A stretch of 64,000 nt of DNA from Pseudomonas fluorescens (GCF_004683905.1 NZ_CP038438.1:930001-994000); one strand, 5' to 3'; shown: positions 1 to 8,871, counted from the stretch's first letter. The notes: generated from the letters alone by a model not told the origin. A program made the numbers and translations.

Positions 1-298
1 TCTGCGAATACACCTGGCGTGCTTTTTCGACGTCAGAGTTGGCATCATCACTCTTGATATTGGCCAGCGCTTGCAGGTTTTCGTGCAGTTCGTCAGTCTC
101 CAGTGTCGAAATGGCCGAGGTGATGGTGTTGGCAGCCAGGAGATCCAGTTCACCGATGGCAGCGTTCAAACCGAGCAACTCATCGCTGAGGGCTTTGATA
201 TAAAGATTTGCAGAACCTACGATCGCCTGATAGCGGATAGCCTCGCGGCTTTCTTGCAGGCGAGAGAAGTCGGGTTGCATATAGGAAACAGTTGTCAT
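1..298 (-). CDS. Alpha-xenorhabdolysin-type toxin subunit B (partial, N-terminal part)
   Basis: The reverse complement from 298 reads MTTVSYMQPDFSRL and stays open for 99 codons to the window edge, so only the N-terminus is visible. A ribosome site (AAGGAAGAA) lies just ahead of the ATG. The chain is Leu/Ala/Ile-rich and looks helical (QAIVGSANLYIKALSDELLG), with no signal peptide. It lies 31 nt downstream of a gene resembling the XaxA subunit, on the same strand. That is the order of the XaxA/XaxB and YaxA/YaxB binary alpha-helical pore-forming toxins. In those systems subunit B is the partner that inserts into the target membrane with A. The identification rests on context and general sequence character. 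Another helical coiled protein cannot be excluded from this fragment. GC content is low compared with the rest of the window. Confidence 0.6.
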   Translation of the reverse strand, partial: MTTVSYMQPDFSRLQESREAIRYQAIVGSANLYIKALSDELLGLNAAIGELDLLAANTITSAISTLETDELHENLQALANIKSDDANSDVEKARQVYSQ

Positions 299-329
299 GG
301 ATAATTCTTCCTTGTTGGTTAAGTGATTT

Positions 330-1394
330 TTAGTCGAAAGCGCTGATAAGCTGGTTTGCGTTGATTTGCACTGATTTCCAGTTTTTCAGAACAATGTTCA
401 AACTTGATACAAAGCTTCTGAGCGTCAGAAACTCGTGCATATCCATGACTTTGTTCTGCGAGGAACTGATGTAATCGGTAATGGAGATCCAGAGTGTCTC
501 CAGTTGCGAAGTGCTCTGGATAGCGCCCTCTACATATAGCGACATGCTATCCAGGCCCGCCTGGAACTCCATGAGTGTGCCGGCAAGGATATTTTTCTGC
601 TTGACTTGCGCGGCCAGCAACTCTCGTTGCTCGAGCAAGGGCTTCAAATATATCGATTGTTGACGTTCGAGATGTTGATACCAAACCGACGGACTGCCGT
701 TGATAGCAACGATAAAACCAAGAATGTGGTCGAAAAAGTTGGGTTCTGTTTCCTTGGCCTTTTCATCAATACGTTGCTGAGCCAGATCGATGGCCGCATT
801 CAGCTCAGTCAACTGTTGGTTGATTTGCTCATCGCCGGCCAACTTCAATTTCTTGCCAATATTGACGGCAACCTTTTCGTTAAGATCAGTCTTGAAGTAT
901 TTCAGACGCTCGCTGACGTCCTGGCTGCTGAGTTTTTTCTGGTTGATCGAACTTGCGATGAACGCCAGCGACTCCTGAATGGAGCCAAAGCGGTTTTTCT
1001 CCTCTTTGCCGATTTCAAATGGCGGAAGTTTGTTTATTTCTTCCTCGGTCAGCGAATCGATGGTGCCAAGATAGTTGACGTAGCCCGGCATTGTCACGAT
1101 GGCATTGATAATGTCCTGGCCGAAGCTTTCAAGGTCCTCCGAGAAAGTTGCGAGGCTACTGGCCACGCGTTTCATCGAGTATTCGATATCGGCCCAGGAG
1201 CTGGCGTTATTGATGATCGATATATAGAGTTCGACAATGTCGATCAGCTCGAGCCCGACAATGCCTGTCTGTTTTGTCTGTAATTGTTTTTCCAGGTCCT
1301 CGATGTTACGTGGCAATGTTTTGGTGGCGGAGACGTAGTTTTTGATTTTTCTGACGTCGTCTTTAGTGATAAGCGGGTTTTGGCTTGGTTGCAC
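330..1394 (-). CDS. Alpha-xenorhabdolysin-type binary toxin subunit A
   Basis: This is a 354-residue all-helical protein without a signal peptide. The N-terminal segment (ITKDDVRKIKNYV...LPRNIEDL, residues 9-34), the long heptad-like helices and a short hydrophobic segment near 219-239 (FFDHILGFIVAINGSP) resemble subunit A of the Xenorhabdus XaxAB and Yersinia YaxAB pore-forming cytotoxins. In those toxins A binds the host membrane and recruits B. Length is close to that family. The start is a GTG at 1394, preceded by AAAGGGAA at good spacing. The subunit-B-like gene follows after 31 nt, so the two are probably one transcript. The A/T-rich codon use contrasts with the GC-rich neighbours and suggests horizontal acquisition. 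Family assignment is from remembered motifs, not an alignment. Confidence 0.62.
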   Translation of the reverse strand: MQPSQNPLITKDDVRKIKNYVSATKTLPRNIEDLEKQLQTKQTGIVGLELIDIVELYISIINNASSWADIEYSMKRVASSLATFSEDLESFGQDIINAIVTMPGYVNYLGTIDSLTEEEINKLPPFEIGKEEKNRFGSIQESLAFIASSINQKKLSSQDVSERLKYFKTDLNEKVAVNIGKKLKLAGDEQINQQLTELNAAIDLAQQRIDEKAKETEPNFFDHILGFIVAINGSPSVWYQHLERQQSIYLKPLLEQRELLAAQVKQKNILAGTLMEFQAGLDSMSLYVEGAIQSTSQLETLWISITDYISSSQNKVMDMHEFLTLRSFVSSLNIVLKNWKSVQINANQLISAFD

Positions 1395-1605
1395 TTTAAA
1401 TTCCCTTTAGGTGTGGTTTGAGTCCTCAGGGTAAATTCGAATTGGCATTTAAGTACATGTATTGAGTGTGACGGGTTGTTAGTTATTATTTGTGATTTTT
1501 GATATGTTTCGTATTGGCGCGAACTGTCGCCGCTGATTAAGTTTTGTTCTGAACGAGCAGGTCGTCGCTGTAACTAAATAATCGAGACTAATAATCGAGG
1601 GAAAT

Positions 1606-1637
1606 AAAAAAGGCCCATGAAAGCATGGGCCTTTTTT
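1606..1637 (-). terminator. Intrinsic terminator after speC
   Basis: The perfect inverted repeat AAGGCCCATG / CATGGGCCTT has a four-base loop and is flanked by A and T runs on both sides. On the minus strand it follows the speC stop by 14 nt, so it should end the decarboxylase transcript. The A-run on the other side makes it potentially bidirectional. Confidence 0.85.
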
Positions 1638-1650
1638 AAACTGGAGCGGG

Positions 1651-2814
1651 TTACACGTAAAACGATTTCAGCGGCGGGAAGCCATTGAATTCCACGGCAC
1701 TGTAACTGGTGGTGTACGCACCGGTCGACAACCAGTACAGACGGTCACCAATGGCCAGGTTCAGCGGCAGACCGTACTTGTAGTTCTCGTACATGATGTC
1801 GGCGCTGTCGCAGGTCGGGCCGGCGATGACCACTTCTTCCATCTCGCCTTTCTTCTCGGTCCAGATCGGGAACTTGATCGCCTCGTCCATGGTTTCGATC
1901 AGTCCGGAGAATTTACCCACATCGGTATACACCCAACGCTCAACGGCGGTGCGGGATTTACGTGCAACCAGTACCACCTCGCTGACGAGAATGCCCGCGT
2001 TGGCAATCAACGAACGGCCCGGTTCCAGAATGATTTCCGGCAGGTCATCGCCGAAGTCTTCCTTCAGGAAGCGGATGATTTCTTCGGCGTAGGTTTCCAG
2101 GCTATTGGTGCGGGTGATGTAGTTGGCCGGGAAGCCACCGCCCATGTTGATCAGCTTCAGATGAATGCCGTCTTCTTCTTTCAGGCGCTCGAAGATCACT
2201 TTGACCTTGGCGATCGCCGCGTCCCAGACACTGATGTCGCGCTGTTGCGAACCGACGTGGAACGAGATGCCGTACGGCACCAGGCCCAGGTCGCGGGCGA
2301 GGATCAGCAGGTCCATGGCCATGTCGGTCTGGCAGCCGAACTTGCGCGACAGTGGCCAGTCAGCGGTGGTCGAGCCTTCGGTGAGGATGCGCACATAGAC
2401 TTTCGCACCCGGCGCAGCCTTGGCAATGTTGCGCAGGTCGGCTTCGGAGTCGGTGGCGAACAGGCGCACACCCTTCTCGTAGAAGTAGCGGATGTCCTTG
2501 GACTTTTTGATGGTGTTGCCGTAGCTGATCTGGTCCGGGCTGACGCCACGGCTCAGCACTTTGTCCAGCTCATAGATGGAGGCGATGTCGAAGCTCGAGC
2601 CTTTCTCTTTGAGCAGGTCGATGATCTCGACAGCCGGGTTGGCCTTGACCGCGTAGTAGACCTTGGCGAATTCGAAACCGGCGCGCAGGTCATCGTAGGC
2701 CTGGGCGATCATCGCGGTGTCGATCACCACGAACGGGGTTTCCTGTTTGTCGGCGAACGCCTTCATTTTCTGAAAGGTTTCGCGCGCGAAATAGTCTTCG
2801 ACCTGGATCGACAT
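1651..2814 (-). CDS. speC: Ornithine decarboxylase (PLP fold-type III)
   Basis: This enzyme decarboxylates ornithine to putrescine, the entry to polyamine synthesis, in the cytoplasm. The 387-residue product has the alanine-racemase-fold decarboxylase features: the PLP lysine in YYAVKANP (K57), HVGSQ near 200, the glycine-rich phosphate loop GGGFP, EPGR, and the C-terminal CDSAD motif whose Cys-Asp contact substrate across the dimer. The length equals the Pseudomonas enzyme usually named SpeC. It is the short eukaryotic-like type, not the large E. coli SpeC fold. Related lysine or diaminopimelate decarboxylases share these motifs, so substrate is inferred from overall resemblance. The start at 2814 has GGAG 8-10 nt upstream. 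The gene has its own promoter, a roughly 250-nt leader with unusual structure, and its own terminator. Confidence 0.9.
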   Translation of the reverse strand: MSIQVEDYFARETFQKMKAFADKQETPFVVIDTAMIAQAYDDLRAGFEFAKVYYAVKANPAVEIIDLLKEKGSSFDIASIYELDKVLSRGVSPDQISYGNTIKKSKDIRYFYEKGVRLFATDSEADLRNIAKAAPGAKVYVRILTEGSTTADWPLSRKFGCQTDMAMDLLILARDLGLVPYGISFHVGSQQRDISVWDAAIAKVKVIFERLKEEDGIHLKLINMGGGFPANYITRTNSLETYAEEIIRFLKEDFGDDLPEIILEPGRSLIANAGILVSEVVLVARKSRTAVERWVYTDVGKFSGLIETMDEAIKFPIWTEKKGEMEEVVIAGPTCDSADIMYENYKYGLPLNLAIGDRLYWLSTGAYTTSYSAVEFNGFPPLKSFYV

Positions 2815-2916
2815 GCTGGAGTGCTCCTATGGGCAAACGGGTAAAAACATGGGTGTAAATGAACGTCCTCCGTATCCCCACTTTGGTTCGCCTACTTCCC
2901 AAGGCATGTCGCCGAA

Positions 2917-2952
2917 AGCAAAAAGGCCACGGGCGTATCTGCCCTTGGCCTT
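2917..2952 (-). terminator. Terminator-like hairpin inside the speC leader (candidate attenuator)
   Basis: On the minus strand AAGGCCAAGGGC pairs with GCCCGTGGCCTT around a six-base loop (one mismatch), followed directly by a T5 run. It lies between the putative speC promoter and the speC start, about 100 nt before the ATG. It would therefore stop transcription early unless it is antiterminated. That it works as an attenuator is inference. Confidence 0.6.
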
Positions 2953-2959
2953 GCTGTCT

Positions 2960-3070
2960 CGTCGTCAGTACTTGAGCCGGATGGATCGTTTCCAGCATGG
3001 ACGTTCGGCGCGAACGTCGTCAGTACTTGAGCCGGATGGATCGTTTCCAGCATGGACGTTCGGCGCGAAC
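2960..3070. repeat. 55-bp tandem direct duplication in the speC leader
   Basis: Two consecutive copies with a period of 55 bp (2960-3014 and 3015-3069) appear identical base for base. Each contains GTACTTGAGCCGGATGG and ends in GGCGCGAA. The array begins at about the predicted transcription start of speC and so lies in its 5' untranslated region. The period is not a multiple of three. Identity of both copies suggests a recent or gene-conversion-maintained duplication. Confidence 0.92.
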
Positions 3071-3097
3071 TTTAGGGCGTGAGGGGCCTGAGATCAA
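3069..3097 (-). promoter_or_regulatory. Sigma70-type promoter of speC
   Basis: Minus strand: TTGATC at 3097-3092, a 17-bp spacer, then TAAAGT at 3074-3069. The predicted start near 3062 gives a leader of roughly 250 nt. No other good promoter was seen closer to speC. Confidence 0.6.
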
Positions 3098-3400
3098 CTA
3101 AAAATGTCGCGTTTTTGCACGCTTCTGACGTACGTCGCGGATATCACTCTTTGTAGCCGACCCATATGACGGACAGATGTTCCCGGGGAATTTTCATGTG
3201 TTAAAAATACCTGCACGTTCGCGGCTTTTGTCGGCTAATTAGCCGGGAAGTGTGATCGGCGCAACATCGGCGACGTTGGCGGCGAGAGGTGGATGTGAGG
3301 GGGATTTTGGCCGTTTGGGAGCGGGAGTTTGCAGAGGTTCTGTGAACGCAGCTGTTGAGATTCTTTTCCGCCCTGCGAATCATCAGGAAATTGCACGAAT
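3098..3400. other. Intergenic stretch without a gene
   Basis: I see no convincing coding region here. The only clear structure is a perfect 14-bp palindrome, CGGCTAATTAGCCG, at 3232-3245. Short open frames in this stretch lack ribosome sites. Confidence 0.6.
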
Positions 3401-3494
3401 CCTGTGGGAGCGGGCTTGCTCGCGAAGACATTTTCACAGCCGACATCACCGCCGACGGCCACTACGCATTCGCGAGCAAGCCCGCTCCCACAGG
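3401..3494. repeat. REPIN (paired REP palindromes)
   Basis: CCTGTGGGAGCGGGCTTGCT at the left end is answered by the inverted complement ending in CTCCCACAGG at the right end, with about 45 bp between the arms. It lies just beyond the opuCA stop and may protect the 3' end of that transcript. Confidence 0.9.
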
Positions 3495-3504
3495 TTTGGA
3501 GTTT

Positions 3505-4662
3505 TTACGCGATTACAGCCTCAGCCGGCGAGACGATATTGGTCTTCATCCCGCGCGAACGCCCCGAGCTCAGATAGGCTGCGATCGACTCCTGCGTCAC
3601 CTCACCGAGGAACACCCGCTCGGCATCCATCACCGGCAGCCACGAACGGTTGAACTCGTACATGCGCGACAACAGGATGCGCAGATGCTCGTCGTACGCC
3701 GCGGTGGCGTTGAACTCACGCAGGTACTGCGCGCAGGTGCCGGTCTGGCGGTGCAGGTCGCGACGACGGACGTAACCCAGCGCCTTGTTCTCGGCACAGG
3801 TGACCACCACGTAGCGGCGGTCATGCTCGTCCATCAATTCCAGCGCATCGGCCACCGGGGTTTCCGGACTGACCGATGGCGCGTTGTCCGCTGCGTCTTC
3901 AGCCTTCACCAGCAGCAGACGCTTGAGGGTGCTGTCCTGGCCAACGAAATTGCTGACAAAGTCGTCCGCCGGGTGTGCGAGCAGGGTGTCCGGGTGGTCG
4001 ATCTGCAGCAGTTTGCCGGCGCGGAAGATCGCTATCTTGTCACCGAGTTTGATCGCTTCGTCGATGTCGTGGCTGACCATGATCACGGTCTTGTTCAGCG
4101 CGCGCTGCATCTCGAAGAACTCGTTCTGGATCATCTCGCGGTTGATCGGGTCGACCGCACCAAACGGCTCGTCCATCAGCAACAGCGGCGCATCCGCCGC
4201 CAGTGCGCGGATCACGCCGATGCGCTGTTGCTGGCCGCCGGACAGTTCACGCGGATAGCGATGCAGATACTGCTTGGGTTCCAGTTTGATCATGCTCATC
4301 AGTTCGCGAGCGCGGTCGTGGCATTTCTGTTTGTCCCAGCCGAGCAGTTTCGGCACCACGACGATGTTCTCTTCGATGGTCATGTTCGGGAACAGGCCGA
4401 TCTGCTGGATCACGTAGCCGATGTTGCGGCGCAGGGTGACTTCGTCGAGGTCGGTGGTGTCTTCGCCGTTGATCAGGATCTTGCCCGAGGTCGGCTTGAT
4501 CAGGCGGTTGATCATTTTCAGCGTGGTGCTTTTGCCGCAACCCGATGGCCCGAGGAACACACAGATTTCGCCTTCATTGACGGTCAGGCTTACCGAGTCC
4601 ACGGCTTTGACATCTTTGCCGTTGCTCTGGAAGGTCTTGCTGAGGTTTTGAAGTTCGATCAT
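3505..4662 (-). CDS. opuCA: Osmoprotectant ABC importer, ATP-binding subunit with CBS domains
   Basis: This is the ATPase of a quaternary-ammonium (glycine betaine/carnitine/choline) importer. From the chosen start (MIELQNLSKTF) the 385 residues show Walker A GPSGCGKST (38-46), Q-loop, signature LSGGQQQ (140-146), Walker B LLLMDEP (160-166) and the switch histidine. After about residue 260 comes a C-terminal region with two CBS-like halves, the usual ionic-strength sensor of OpuA/OpuC ATPases. The ATG at 4662 is chosen because it overlaps the permease stop (ATGA) and has AAAGGA upstream; an in-frame ATG 39 nt earlier would bury the start in the permease gene. It is the last gene of the four-gene operon. 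OpuC is preferred over OpuA or ProU because of the permease/binding protein/permease/ATPase order. Confidence 0.88.
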   Translation of the reverse strand: MIELQNLSKTFQSNGKDVKAVDSVSLTVNEGEICVFLGPSGCGKSTTLKMINRLIKPTSGKILINGEDTTDLDEVTLRRNIGYVIQQIGLFPNMTIEENIVVVPKLLGWDKQKCHDRARELMSMIKLEPKQYLHRYPRELSGGQQQRIGVIRALAADAPLLLMDEPFGAVDPINREMIQNEFFEMQRALNKTVIMVSHDIDEAIKLGDKIAIFRAGKLLQIDHPDTLLAHPADDFVSNFVGQDSTLKRLLLVKAEDAADNAPSVSPETPVADALELMDEHDRRYVVVTCAENKALGYVRRRDLHRQTGTCAQYLREFNATAAYDEHLRILLSRMYEFNRSWLPVMDAERVFLGEVTQESIAAYLSSGRSRGMKTNIVSPAEAVIA

Positions 4663-5312
4663 TTGAGGAGTCCTTTTGGAGTCAGCGTACGTTGCAGCCA
4701 CTGCAGGAGAAGGTCGGCGAAGATCGCCAGAAGACTGACCAGCAGCGCGCCGACGATCAGCATCGACATGTCGCTGCGGCTGATGGAGGCGAGGATCAGC
4801 ACGCCAAGGCCACCGGCGCCGATGGTCGCGGCGATGGTCATCACGCCGATGTTCATCACCACCGCGGTGCGCACCCCGGCGAGGATCACCGGCACCGCAA
4901 TCGGCAATTCGACCATGCGCAGGCGCTGGCCGAAGGTCATGCCGATGCCGCGTGCAGCTTCACGAATGCCCGGTTCGACGCCGGTCAGGGCGAGGTAGGT
5001 GTTGCGCATGATCGGCAGCAGCGAATAGAGGAACACTGCGGTGATCGCCGGCATCGGCCCCAGGCCCTGGCCGAATTTGGAGTAGAACGGCAGCAGCAGG
5101 CCGAACAGGGCAATCGACGGCACGGTCAGCAGCACCGTGGCGCTGGCCTGCAAGGGACCGGCGAGGCTCGGGAAGCGCGTCATCAGAATGCCCAGCGGCA
5201 CACCGATGAGAATCGCCAGCGTTACCGCGATGCCGACCAGGGTGATGTGCTGCCAGGTCAGGTGCATCACCTGCTGCCAGTCGAGGTGGGAAAAGGCGTT
5301 GAGAAATTCCAT
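4659..5312 (-). CDS. opuCB: Osmoprotectant ABC importer, permease subunit
   Basis: This 217-residue inner-membrane permease has about five or six hydrophobic segments and the BPD-transport coupling loop EAARGIGMTFGQRL (the EAA motif), which docks on the ATPase. It begins MEFLNAFSHLDWQQV, with TAAGGAGGAAAAGTC upstream. The stop overlaps the ATPase start by four bases, so translation is probably coupled. It is shorter than the other permease of the operon (238 residues), as usual for OpuCB/OpuCD pairs. Which permease is called B and which D follows naming habit only. Confidence 0.85.
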   Translation of the reverse strand: MEFLNAFSHLDWQQVMHLTWQHITLVGIAVTLAILIGVPLGILMTRFPSLAGPLQASATVLLTVPSIALFGLLLPFYSKFGQGLGPMPAITAVFLYSLLPIMRNTYLALTGVEPGIREAARGIGMTFGQRLRMVELPIAVPVILAGVRTAVVMNIGVMTIAATIGAGGLGVLILASISRSDMSMLIVGALLVSLLAIFADLLLQWLQRTLTPKGLLK

Positions 5313-5324
5313 GACTTTTCCTCC

Positions 5325-6218
5325 TTAATTGAGTGGGTGCTGGCGCAGGAAATCCGCGGCCACTTTCGATGGGCTTTCGTGATCGACATCGACCCGCGCG
5401 TTGAGTTGGCGCATGGTTTCGTCGTCGAACAGTTGCGCCAGCGGCTTGAGTTGCTCGGCCAGTTGCGGGTGTGCATCGAGGTAGGCCTGACGCACCACCG
5501 GCGCGGCGGTGTAGTCGGGGAAGTAATGCTTGTCGTCTTCCAGCAGCTTCAAGCCGAAGGCGTTGAGGCGGCCGTCGGTGGTGTAGACCAGACCGGCAAA
5601 CACCTGGCCATTGCGCAGCGCGGTGTAGACCAGCCCGGCGTCCATCTGGCGGATGTTCTTGCGGGTCAGGTTCATGTCGTAGAGCTTGACCATGCCGTCC
5701 AGACCGTCGGAGCGGTTGGCGAACTCGGTGTCCAGCGCCACCAGGTGATTGGTCTTGGCTTCATCACGCAGAACCTTGTTCAGGTCGCTGATGGTGTTGA
5801 TCTGCGGGTACTCCTCGGCGACTTTTTTCGGCAGGGCGAGGGCGTAGGTGTTGCTGAATTTCGACGGGGTCAGCCAGACCAGGCCTTTTTTCGCGTCGAG
5901 TTCTTTGACCCGGGCGTAGGACTGTTCGCTGTCGAGTTTCTCGGTGACATGGTTGTAGGCCACCAGCGACACGCCGGTGTATTCCCAGAGCATGTCCAGC
6001 TGTCCGCTTTCGTGGGCGCTGCGGGCGAGATTGCTGCCCAGACCGCCGGTGATCTGCGCGTCGTAGCCTTTGCTGCGCAGGTATTGCGCGGTGATTTCCG
6101 CGAGCAGGGTCTGCTCGGTGAACACCCGGGCGCCGAGGCGAATCACTGGTTTTTCGGCGGCTTGGGCCAATCCTGCAAACAGCAGGAGGCAGCTCAAGAT
6201 CAAGCTAAATCGTTTCAT
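5325..6218 (-). CDS. opuCC: Osmoprotectant ABC importer, periplasmic substrate-binding protein
   Basis: The 297-residue product has a classic signal peptide (MKRFSLILSCLLLFAGLAQA, cut before AEK). The mature part is of the OpuAC/ProX-like binding-protein family: VIRLGARVFTEQTLLAEI near the N-terminus, GGLGSNLARSAHESGQLDM, and WEYTGVSL, a region that in relatives forms part of the quaternary-ammonium pocket. It lacks a lipobox, so it should be freely periplasmic. It lies 12 nt upstream of the second permease and 21 nt downstream of the first. Substrate (betaine, choline or carnitine) cannot be told from sequence alone. Confidence 0.87.
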   Translation of the reverse strand: MKRFSLILSCLLLFAGLAQAAEKPVIRLGARVFTEQTLLAEITAQYLRSKGYDAQITGGLGSNLARSAHESGQLDMLWEYTGVSLVAYNHVTEKLDSEQSYARVKELDAKKGLVWLTPSKFSNTYALALPKKVAEEYPQINTISDLNKVLRDEAKTNHLVALDTEFANRSDGLDGMVKLYDMNLTRKNIRQMDAGLVYTALRNGQVFAGLVYTTDGRLNAFGLKLLEDDKHYFPDYTAAPVVRQAYLDAHPQLAEQLKPLAQLFDDETMRQLNARVDVDHESPSKVAADFLRQHPLN

Positions 6219-6239
6219 AAATATTCCTTCGCAAGAGCC

Positions 6240-6956
6240 TTAAGACGGGCGCAAACCGCGTTCCAGCCAGAGACGGCTGGCGAGGGTGACCACGCCATCG
6301 AGCAGCAGGGCCAGCAGCGCGGTGCACGCGGCGCCGAGCAGCAGTTGCGGCTGATTGTTCAGGGCGATGCCAGGGAAGATCAGGCTGCCGAGGCTGTTGG
6401 CGCCGATCAGGAATGCCAGCGGCGCGGTGCCGACGTTGATCGCCAGTGCCACGCGCACGCCACCGATGATGATCGGCACGGCGTTGGGCAATTCGACTTT
6501 CCACAGCACCTGGCGCGGGGTCATGCCGATGCCGACGGCGGCTTCTTTGAGCGAGCCCTGAACGTTTTTCAGGCCTTCGTAGGTGTTGCGCACGATCGGC
6601 AACAGGGACGCGAGGAACAGAGCGAAGATCGCCGGACCACTGCCGATGCCGAGAATCCCCAGGGCAATCGCCAGTACGGCCAGCGGTGGCACGGTGTTGC
6701 CGATATTGAAGATCTGCATGAAGCGTTCAGCGCGGCCGACCATGGTCGGGCGACTGAGGAAGATACCGGCGGGGATGCCCACGACCAGGGCGGCCAGCAT
6801 TGAAGCGAGGACGAGAATCAGATGAGCTTGCAGGTAAAACAACAAATCGTCGCGGTAGTGTTCGATCGTGTTGATGCCGATCCAGTGGATCAGCAGGGCC
6901 AGGAGCGCGATAACCACCGCACCTCCCATCAGCCCTTTGCCATAGCGGATAGCCAC
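6240..6956 (-). CDS. opuCD: Osmoprotectant ABC importer, permease subunit
   Basis: This is the first gene of the operon: a 238-residue permease beginning MAIRYGKGLMGGAVV, with several hydrophobic segments. The EAA-type coupling loop is LKEAAVGIGMTPRQVLWKVE. GGVRVALAINVGTAPLAFLIGA near the C-terminus is typical of the family. AAAAGGAG lies just before the start. The operon promoter should lie in the 331 bp shared with the divergent prfC gene. Osmotic induction is expected for this family but no specific operator was recognised. Confidence 0.85.
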   Translation of the reverse strand: MAIRYGKGLMGGAVVIALLALLIHWIGINTIEHYRDDLLFYLQAHLILVLASMLAALVVGIPAGIFLSRPTMVGRAERFMQIFNIGNTVPPLAVLAIALGILGIGSGPAIFALFLASLLPIVRNTYEGLKNVQGSLKEAAVGIGMTPRQVLWKVELPNAVPIIIGGVRVALAINVGTAPLAFLIGANSLGSLIFPGIALNNQPQLLLGAACTALLALLLDGVVTLASRLWLERGLRPS

Positions 6957-7287
6957 AGGCGGACTCCTTTTTTATAGTCGGCGAACGCTCTCCCGTGTGG
7001 CATGCCAAGCCTTGGCTGCCGGGAATAAACGTTCGCGAGAAGCAGCTCCTTCAGCACCGGCAACAAGCGGTCTGAAAGCGAGCCATGAGCGCAGCCTCGT
7101 CAGGCTAACTTGCTGATTTTTCAGCCCCTGACGAAATGTCGTAACAGGGGATGGACGTCTCCGTGCTTTAAAAGGTTCCCATCTGGGGCAGCATTTGGCC
7201 ACCCTTAATGTGCTCAACGGTTCGGTTATTGCATCGAGTTGGGCTATAATCGCGGCCCTTTTTTGAATCACCGCCAGGCGATTTCCC
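6957..7287. promoter_or_regulatory. Divergent promoter region between opuC and prfC
   Basis: This gene-free 331-bp stretch must drive both units. On the plus strand GGGCTATAAT carries a perfect -10 (TATAAT, 7245-7250) with no strong -35 17 bp upstream (TCGGTT). It is followed 37 bp later by the prfC ATG. On the minus strand I found no obvious consensus promoter for opuC. Confidence 0.5.
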
Positions 7288-8871
7288 ATGACCAACCAGG
7301 CCGCCGAAGTCGCGAAACGCCGCACTTTCGCCATTATTTCCCACCCCGATGCCGGTAAAACCACGATCACCGAAAAGCTCCTGTTGATGGGCAAGGCGAT
7401 TGCAGTGGCCGGTACGGTGAAATCCCGTAAATCCGACCGCCATGCGACATCCGACTGGATGGAGATGGAGAAGCAGCGGGGTATTTCCATTACCACGTCG
7501 GTCATGCAGTTCCCGTATCGCGAACACATGATCAACCTGCTCGACACCCCGGGCCACGAAGACTTCTCCGAAGACACCTACCGCACCCTGACGGCGGTCG
7601 ACTCGGCATTGATGGTCCTCGACGGCGGTAAAGGCGTTGAGCCACGGACCATCGCCCTGATGGACGTCTGCCGTCTGCGTGACACGCCGATCGTCAGCTT
7701 CATCAACAAACTCGACCGTGACATCCGCGACCCGATCGAACTGCTCGACGAAATCGAAGCTGTTCTGAAGATCAAGGCAGCGCCGATCACCTGGCCGATC
7801 GGTTGCTACCGCGACTTCAAGGGCGTGTACCACCTGGCCGACGACTACATCATTGTCTACACCGCCGGTCACGGTCACGAACGCACCGAAACCAAGATCA
7901 TCGAGAAGCTCGACTCCGACGAGGCGCGCGCGCACTTGGGCGACGAGTACGATCGCTTCCTCGAACAGCTGGAACTGGTGCAGGGCGCCTGCCATGAGTT
8001 CAACCAGCAGGAGTTCCTCGACGGTCAACTGACTCCGGTGTTCTTCGGTACGGCATTGGGCAACTTCGGTGTTGATCACGTGCTCGACGCTGTAGTTGAC
8101 TGGGCCCCGCGTCCGCTGGCCCGTGTCGCCAACGAACGTACCGTGGAGCCGGTGGAAGAGAAGTTCTCGGGCTTCATCTTCAAGATCCAGGCGAACATGG
8201 ACCCGAAGCACCGCGACCGCATCGCCTTCATGCGTATCTGCTCCGGCAAGTACGAGAAAGGCATGAAGATGCGCCACGTGCGTACCGGCAAGGACGTGCG
8301 CATCGGCGACGCCCTGACGTTCTTCTCCTCCGAGCGTGAACAGCTGGAAGAGGCGTACGCCGGCGACATCATCGGTCTGCATAACCACGGCACGATCCAG
8401 ATCGGCGACACCTTCAGCGAAGGTGAAGTCCTCGGTTTCACCGGTATCCCGCACTTCGCCCCGGAGCTGTTCCGTCGTGTGCGTCTGCGTGATCCGCTGA
8501 AGTCCAAGCAGTTGCGTCAGGGTCTGCAGCAGTTGGCCGAAGAAGGCGCGACCCAGGTGTTCTTCCCGGAGCGCAGCAACGACATCATTCTTGGCGCCGT
8601 CGGTGTGCTGCAGTTTGATGTGGTAGCGAGCCGCTTGAAGGAGGAATACAAGGTTGAGTGCTCTTATGAGCCGATCACCGTTTACTCCGCGCGCTGGATT
8701 GAATGCAGTGACAAGAAGAAGCTTGAGGAGTTTTCCAACAAGGCGGTGGAGAACCTCGCACTGGATGGCGGTGGGCACCTGACCTACCTGGCGCCGACGC
8801 GGGTTAACCTGGCGTTGATGGAAGAGCGGTGGCCGGATGTGAAATTCCGTGCGACGCGTGAGCATCACTAA
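7288..8871 (+). CDS. prfC: Peptide chain release factor 3 (RF3)
   Basis: RF3 is the translational GTPase that removes RF1/RF2 from the ribosome after termination. The 527-residue protein has the G1 loop HPDAGKTT (19-26), switch regions with RGISITTS, G3 DTPGHEDFS, and NKLD (G4). Domain II and a C-terminal domain ending RATREHH follow, at standard length. The RF3 hallmark distinguishing it from EF-G is the short form without domains IV and V. The start at 7288 follows a strong -10 but only a weak ribosome site (CAGGCG). The gene is monocistronic, with a good terminator 20 nt past the stop. Confidence 0.97.
   Translation: MTNQAAEVAKRRTFAIISHPDAGKTTITEKLLLMGKAIAVAGTVKSRKSDRHATSDWMEMEKQRGISITTSVMQFPYREHMINLLDTPGHEDFSEDTYRTLTAVDSALMVLDGGKGVEPRTIALMDVCRLRDTPIVSFINKLDRDIRDPIELLDEIEAVLKIKAAPITWPIGCYRDFKGVYHLADDYIIVYTAGHGHERTETKIIEKLDSDEARAHLGDEYDRFLEQLELVQGACHEFNQQEFLDGQLTPVFFGTALGNFGVDHVLDAVVDWAPRPLARVANERTVEPVEEKFSGFIFKIQANMDPKHRDRIAFMRICSGKYEKGMKMRHVRTGKDVRIGDALTFFSSEREQLEEAYAGDIIGLHNHGTIQIGDTFSEGEVLGFTGIPHFAPELFRRVRLRDPLKSKQLRQGLQQLAEEGATQVFFPERSNDIILGAVGVLQFDVVASRLKEEYKVECSYEPITVYSARWIECSDKKKLEEFSNKAVENLALDGGGHLTYLAPTRVNLALMEERWPDVKFRATREHH

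Noticed and set aside
2690..2998. 102-codon frame overlapping the speC start on the same strand
   Set aside because: No ribosome site, a large out-of-frame overlap with speC and Arg-rich composition. It starts inside the 55-bp repeat. I kept only the short frames of the leader as a possibility.
2813..3082. Plus-strand frame through the 55-bp duplication
   Set aside because: Its internal peptide repeat comes only from the DNA duplication; no promoter or ribosome site.
4692..6803. 703-codon open frame opposite the opuC genes
   Set aside because: Antisense shadow of GC-rich coding sequence; Gln/His/Arg-rich composition, no ribosome site, and the other strand encodes clear ABC transporter genes.
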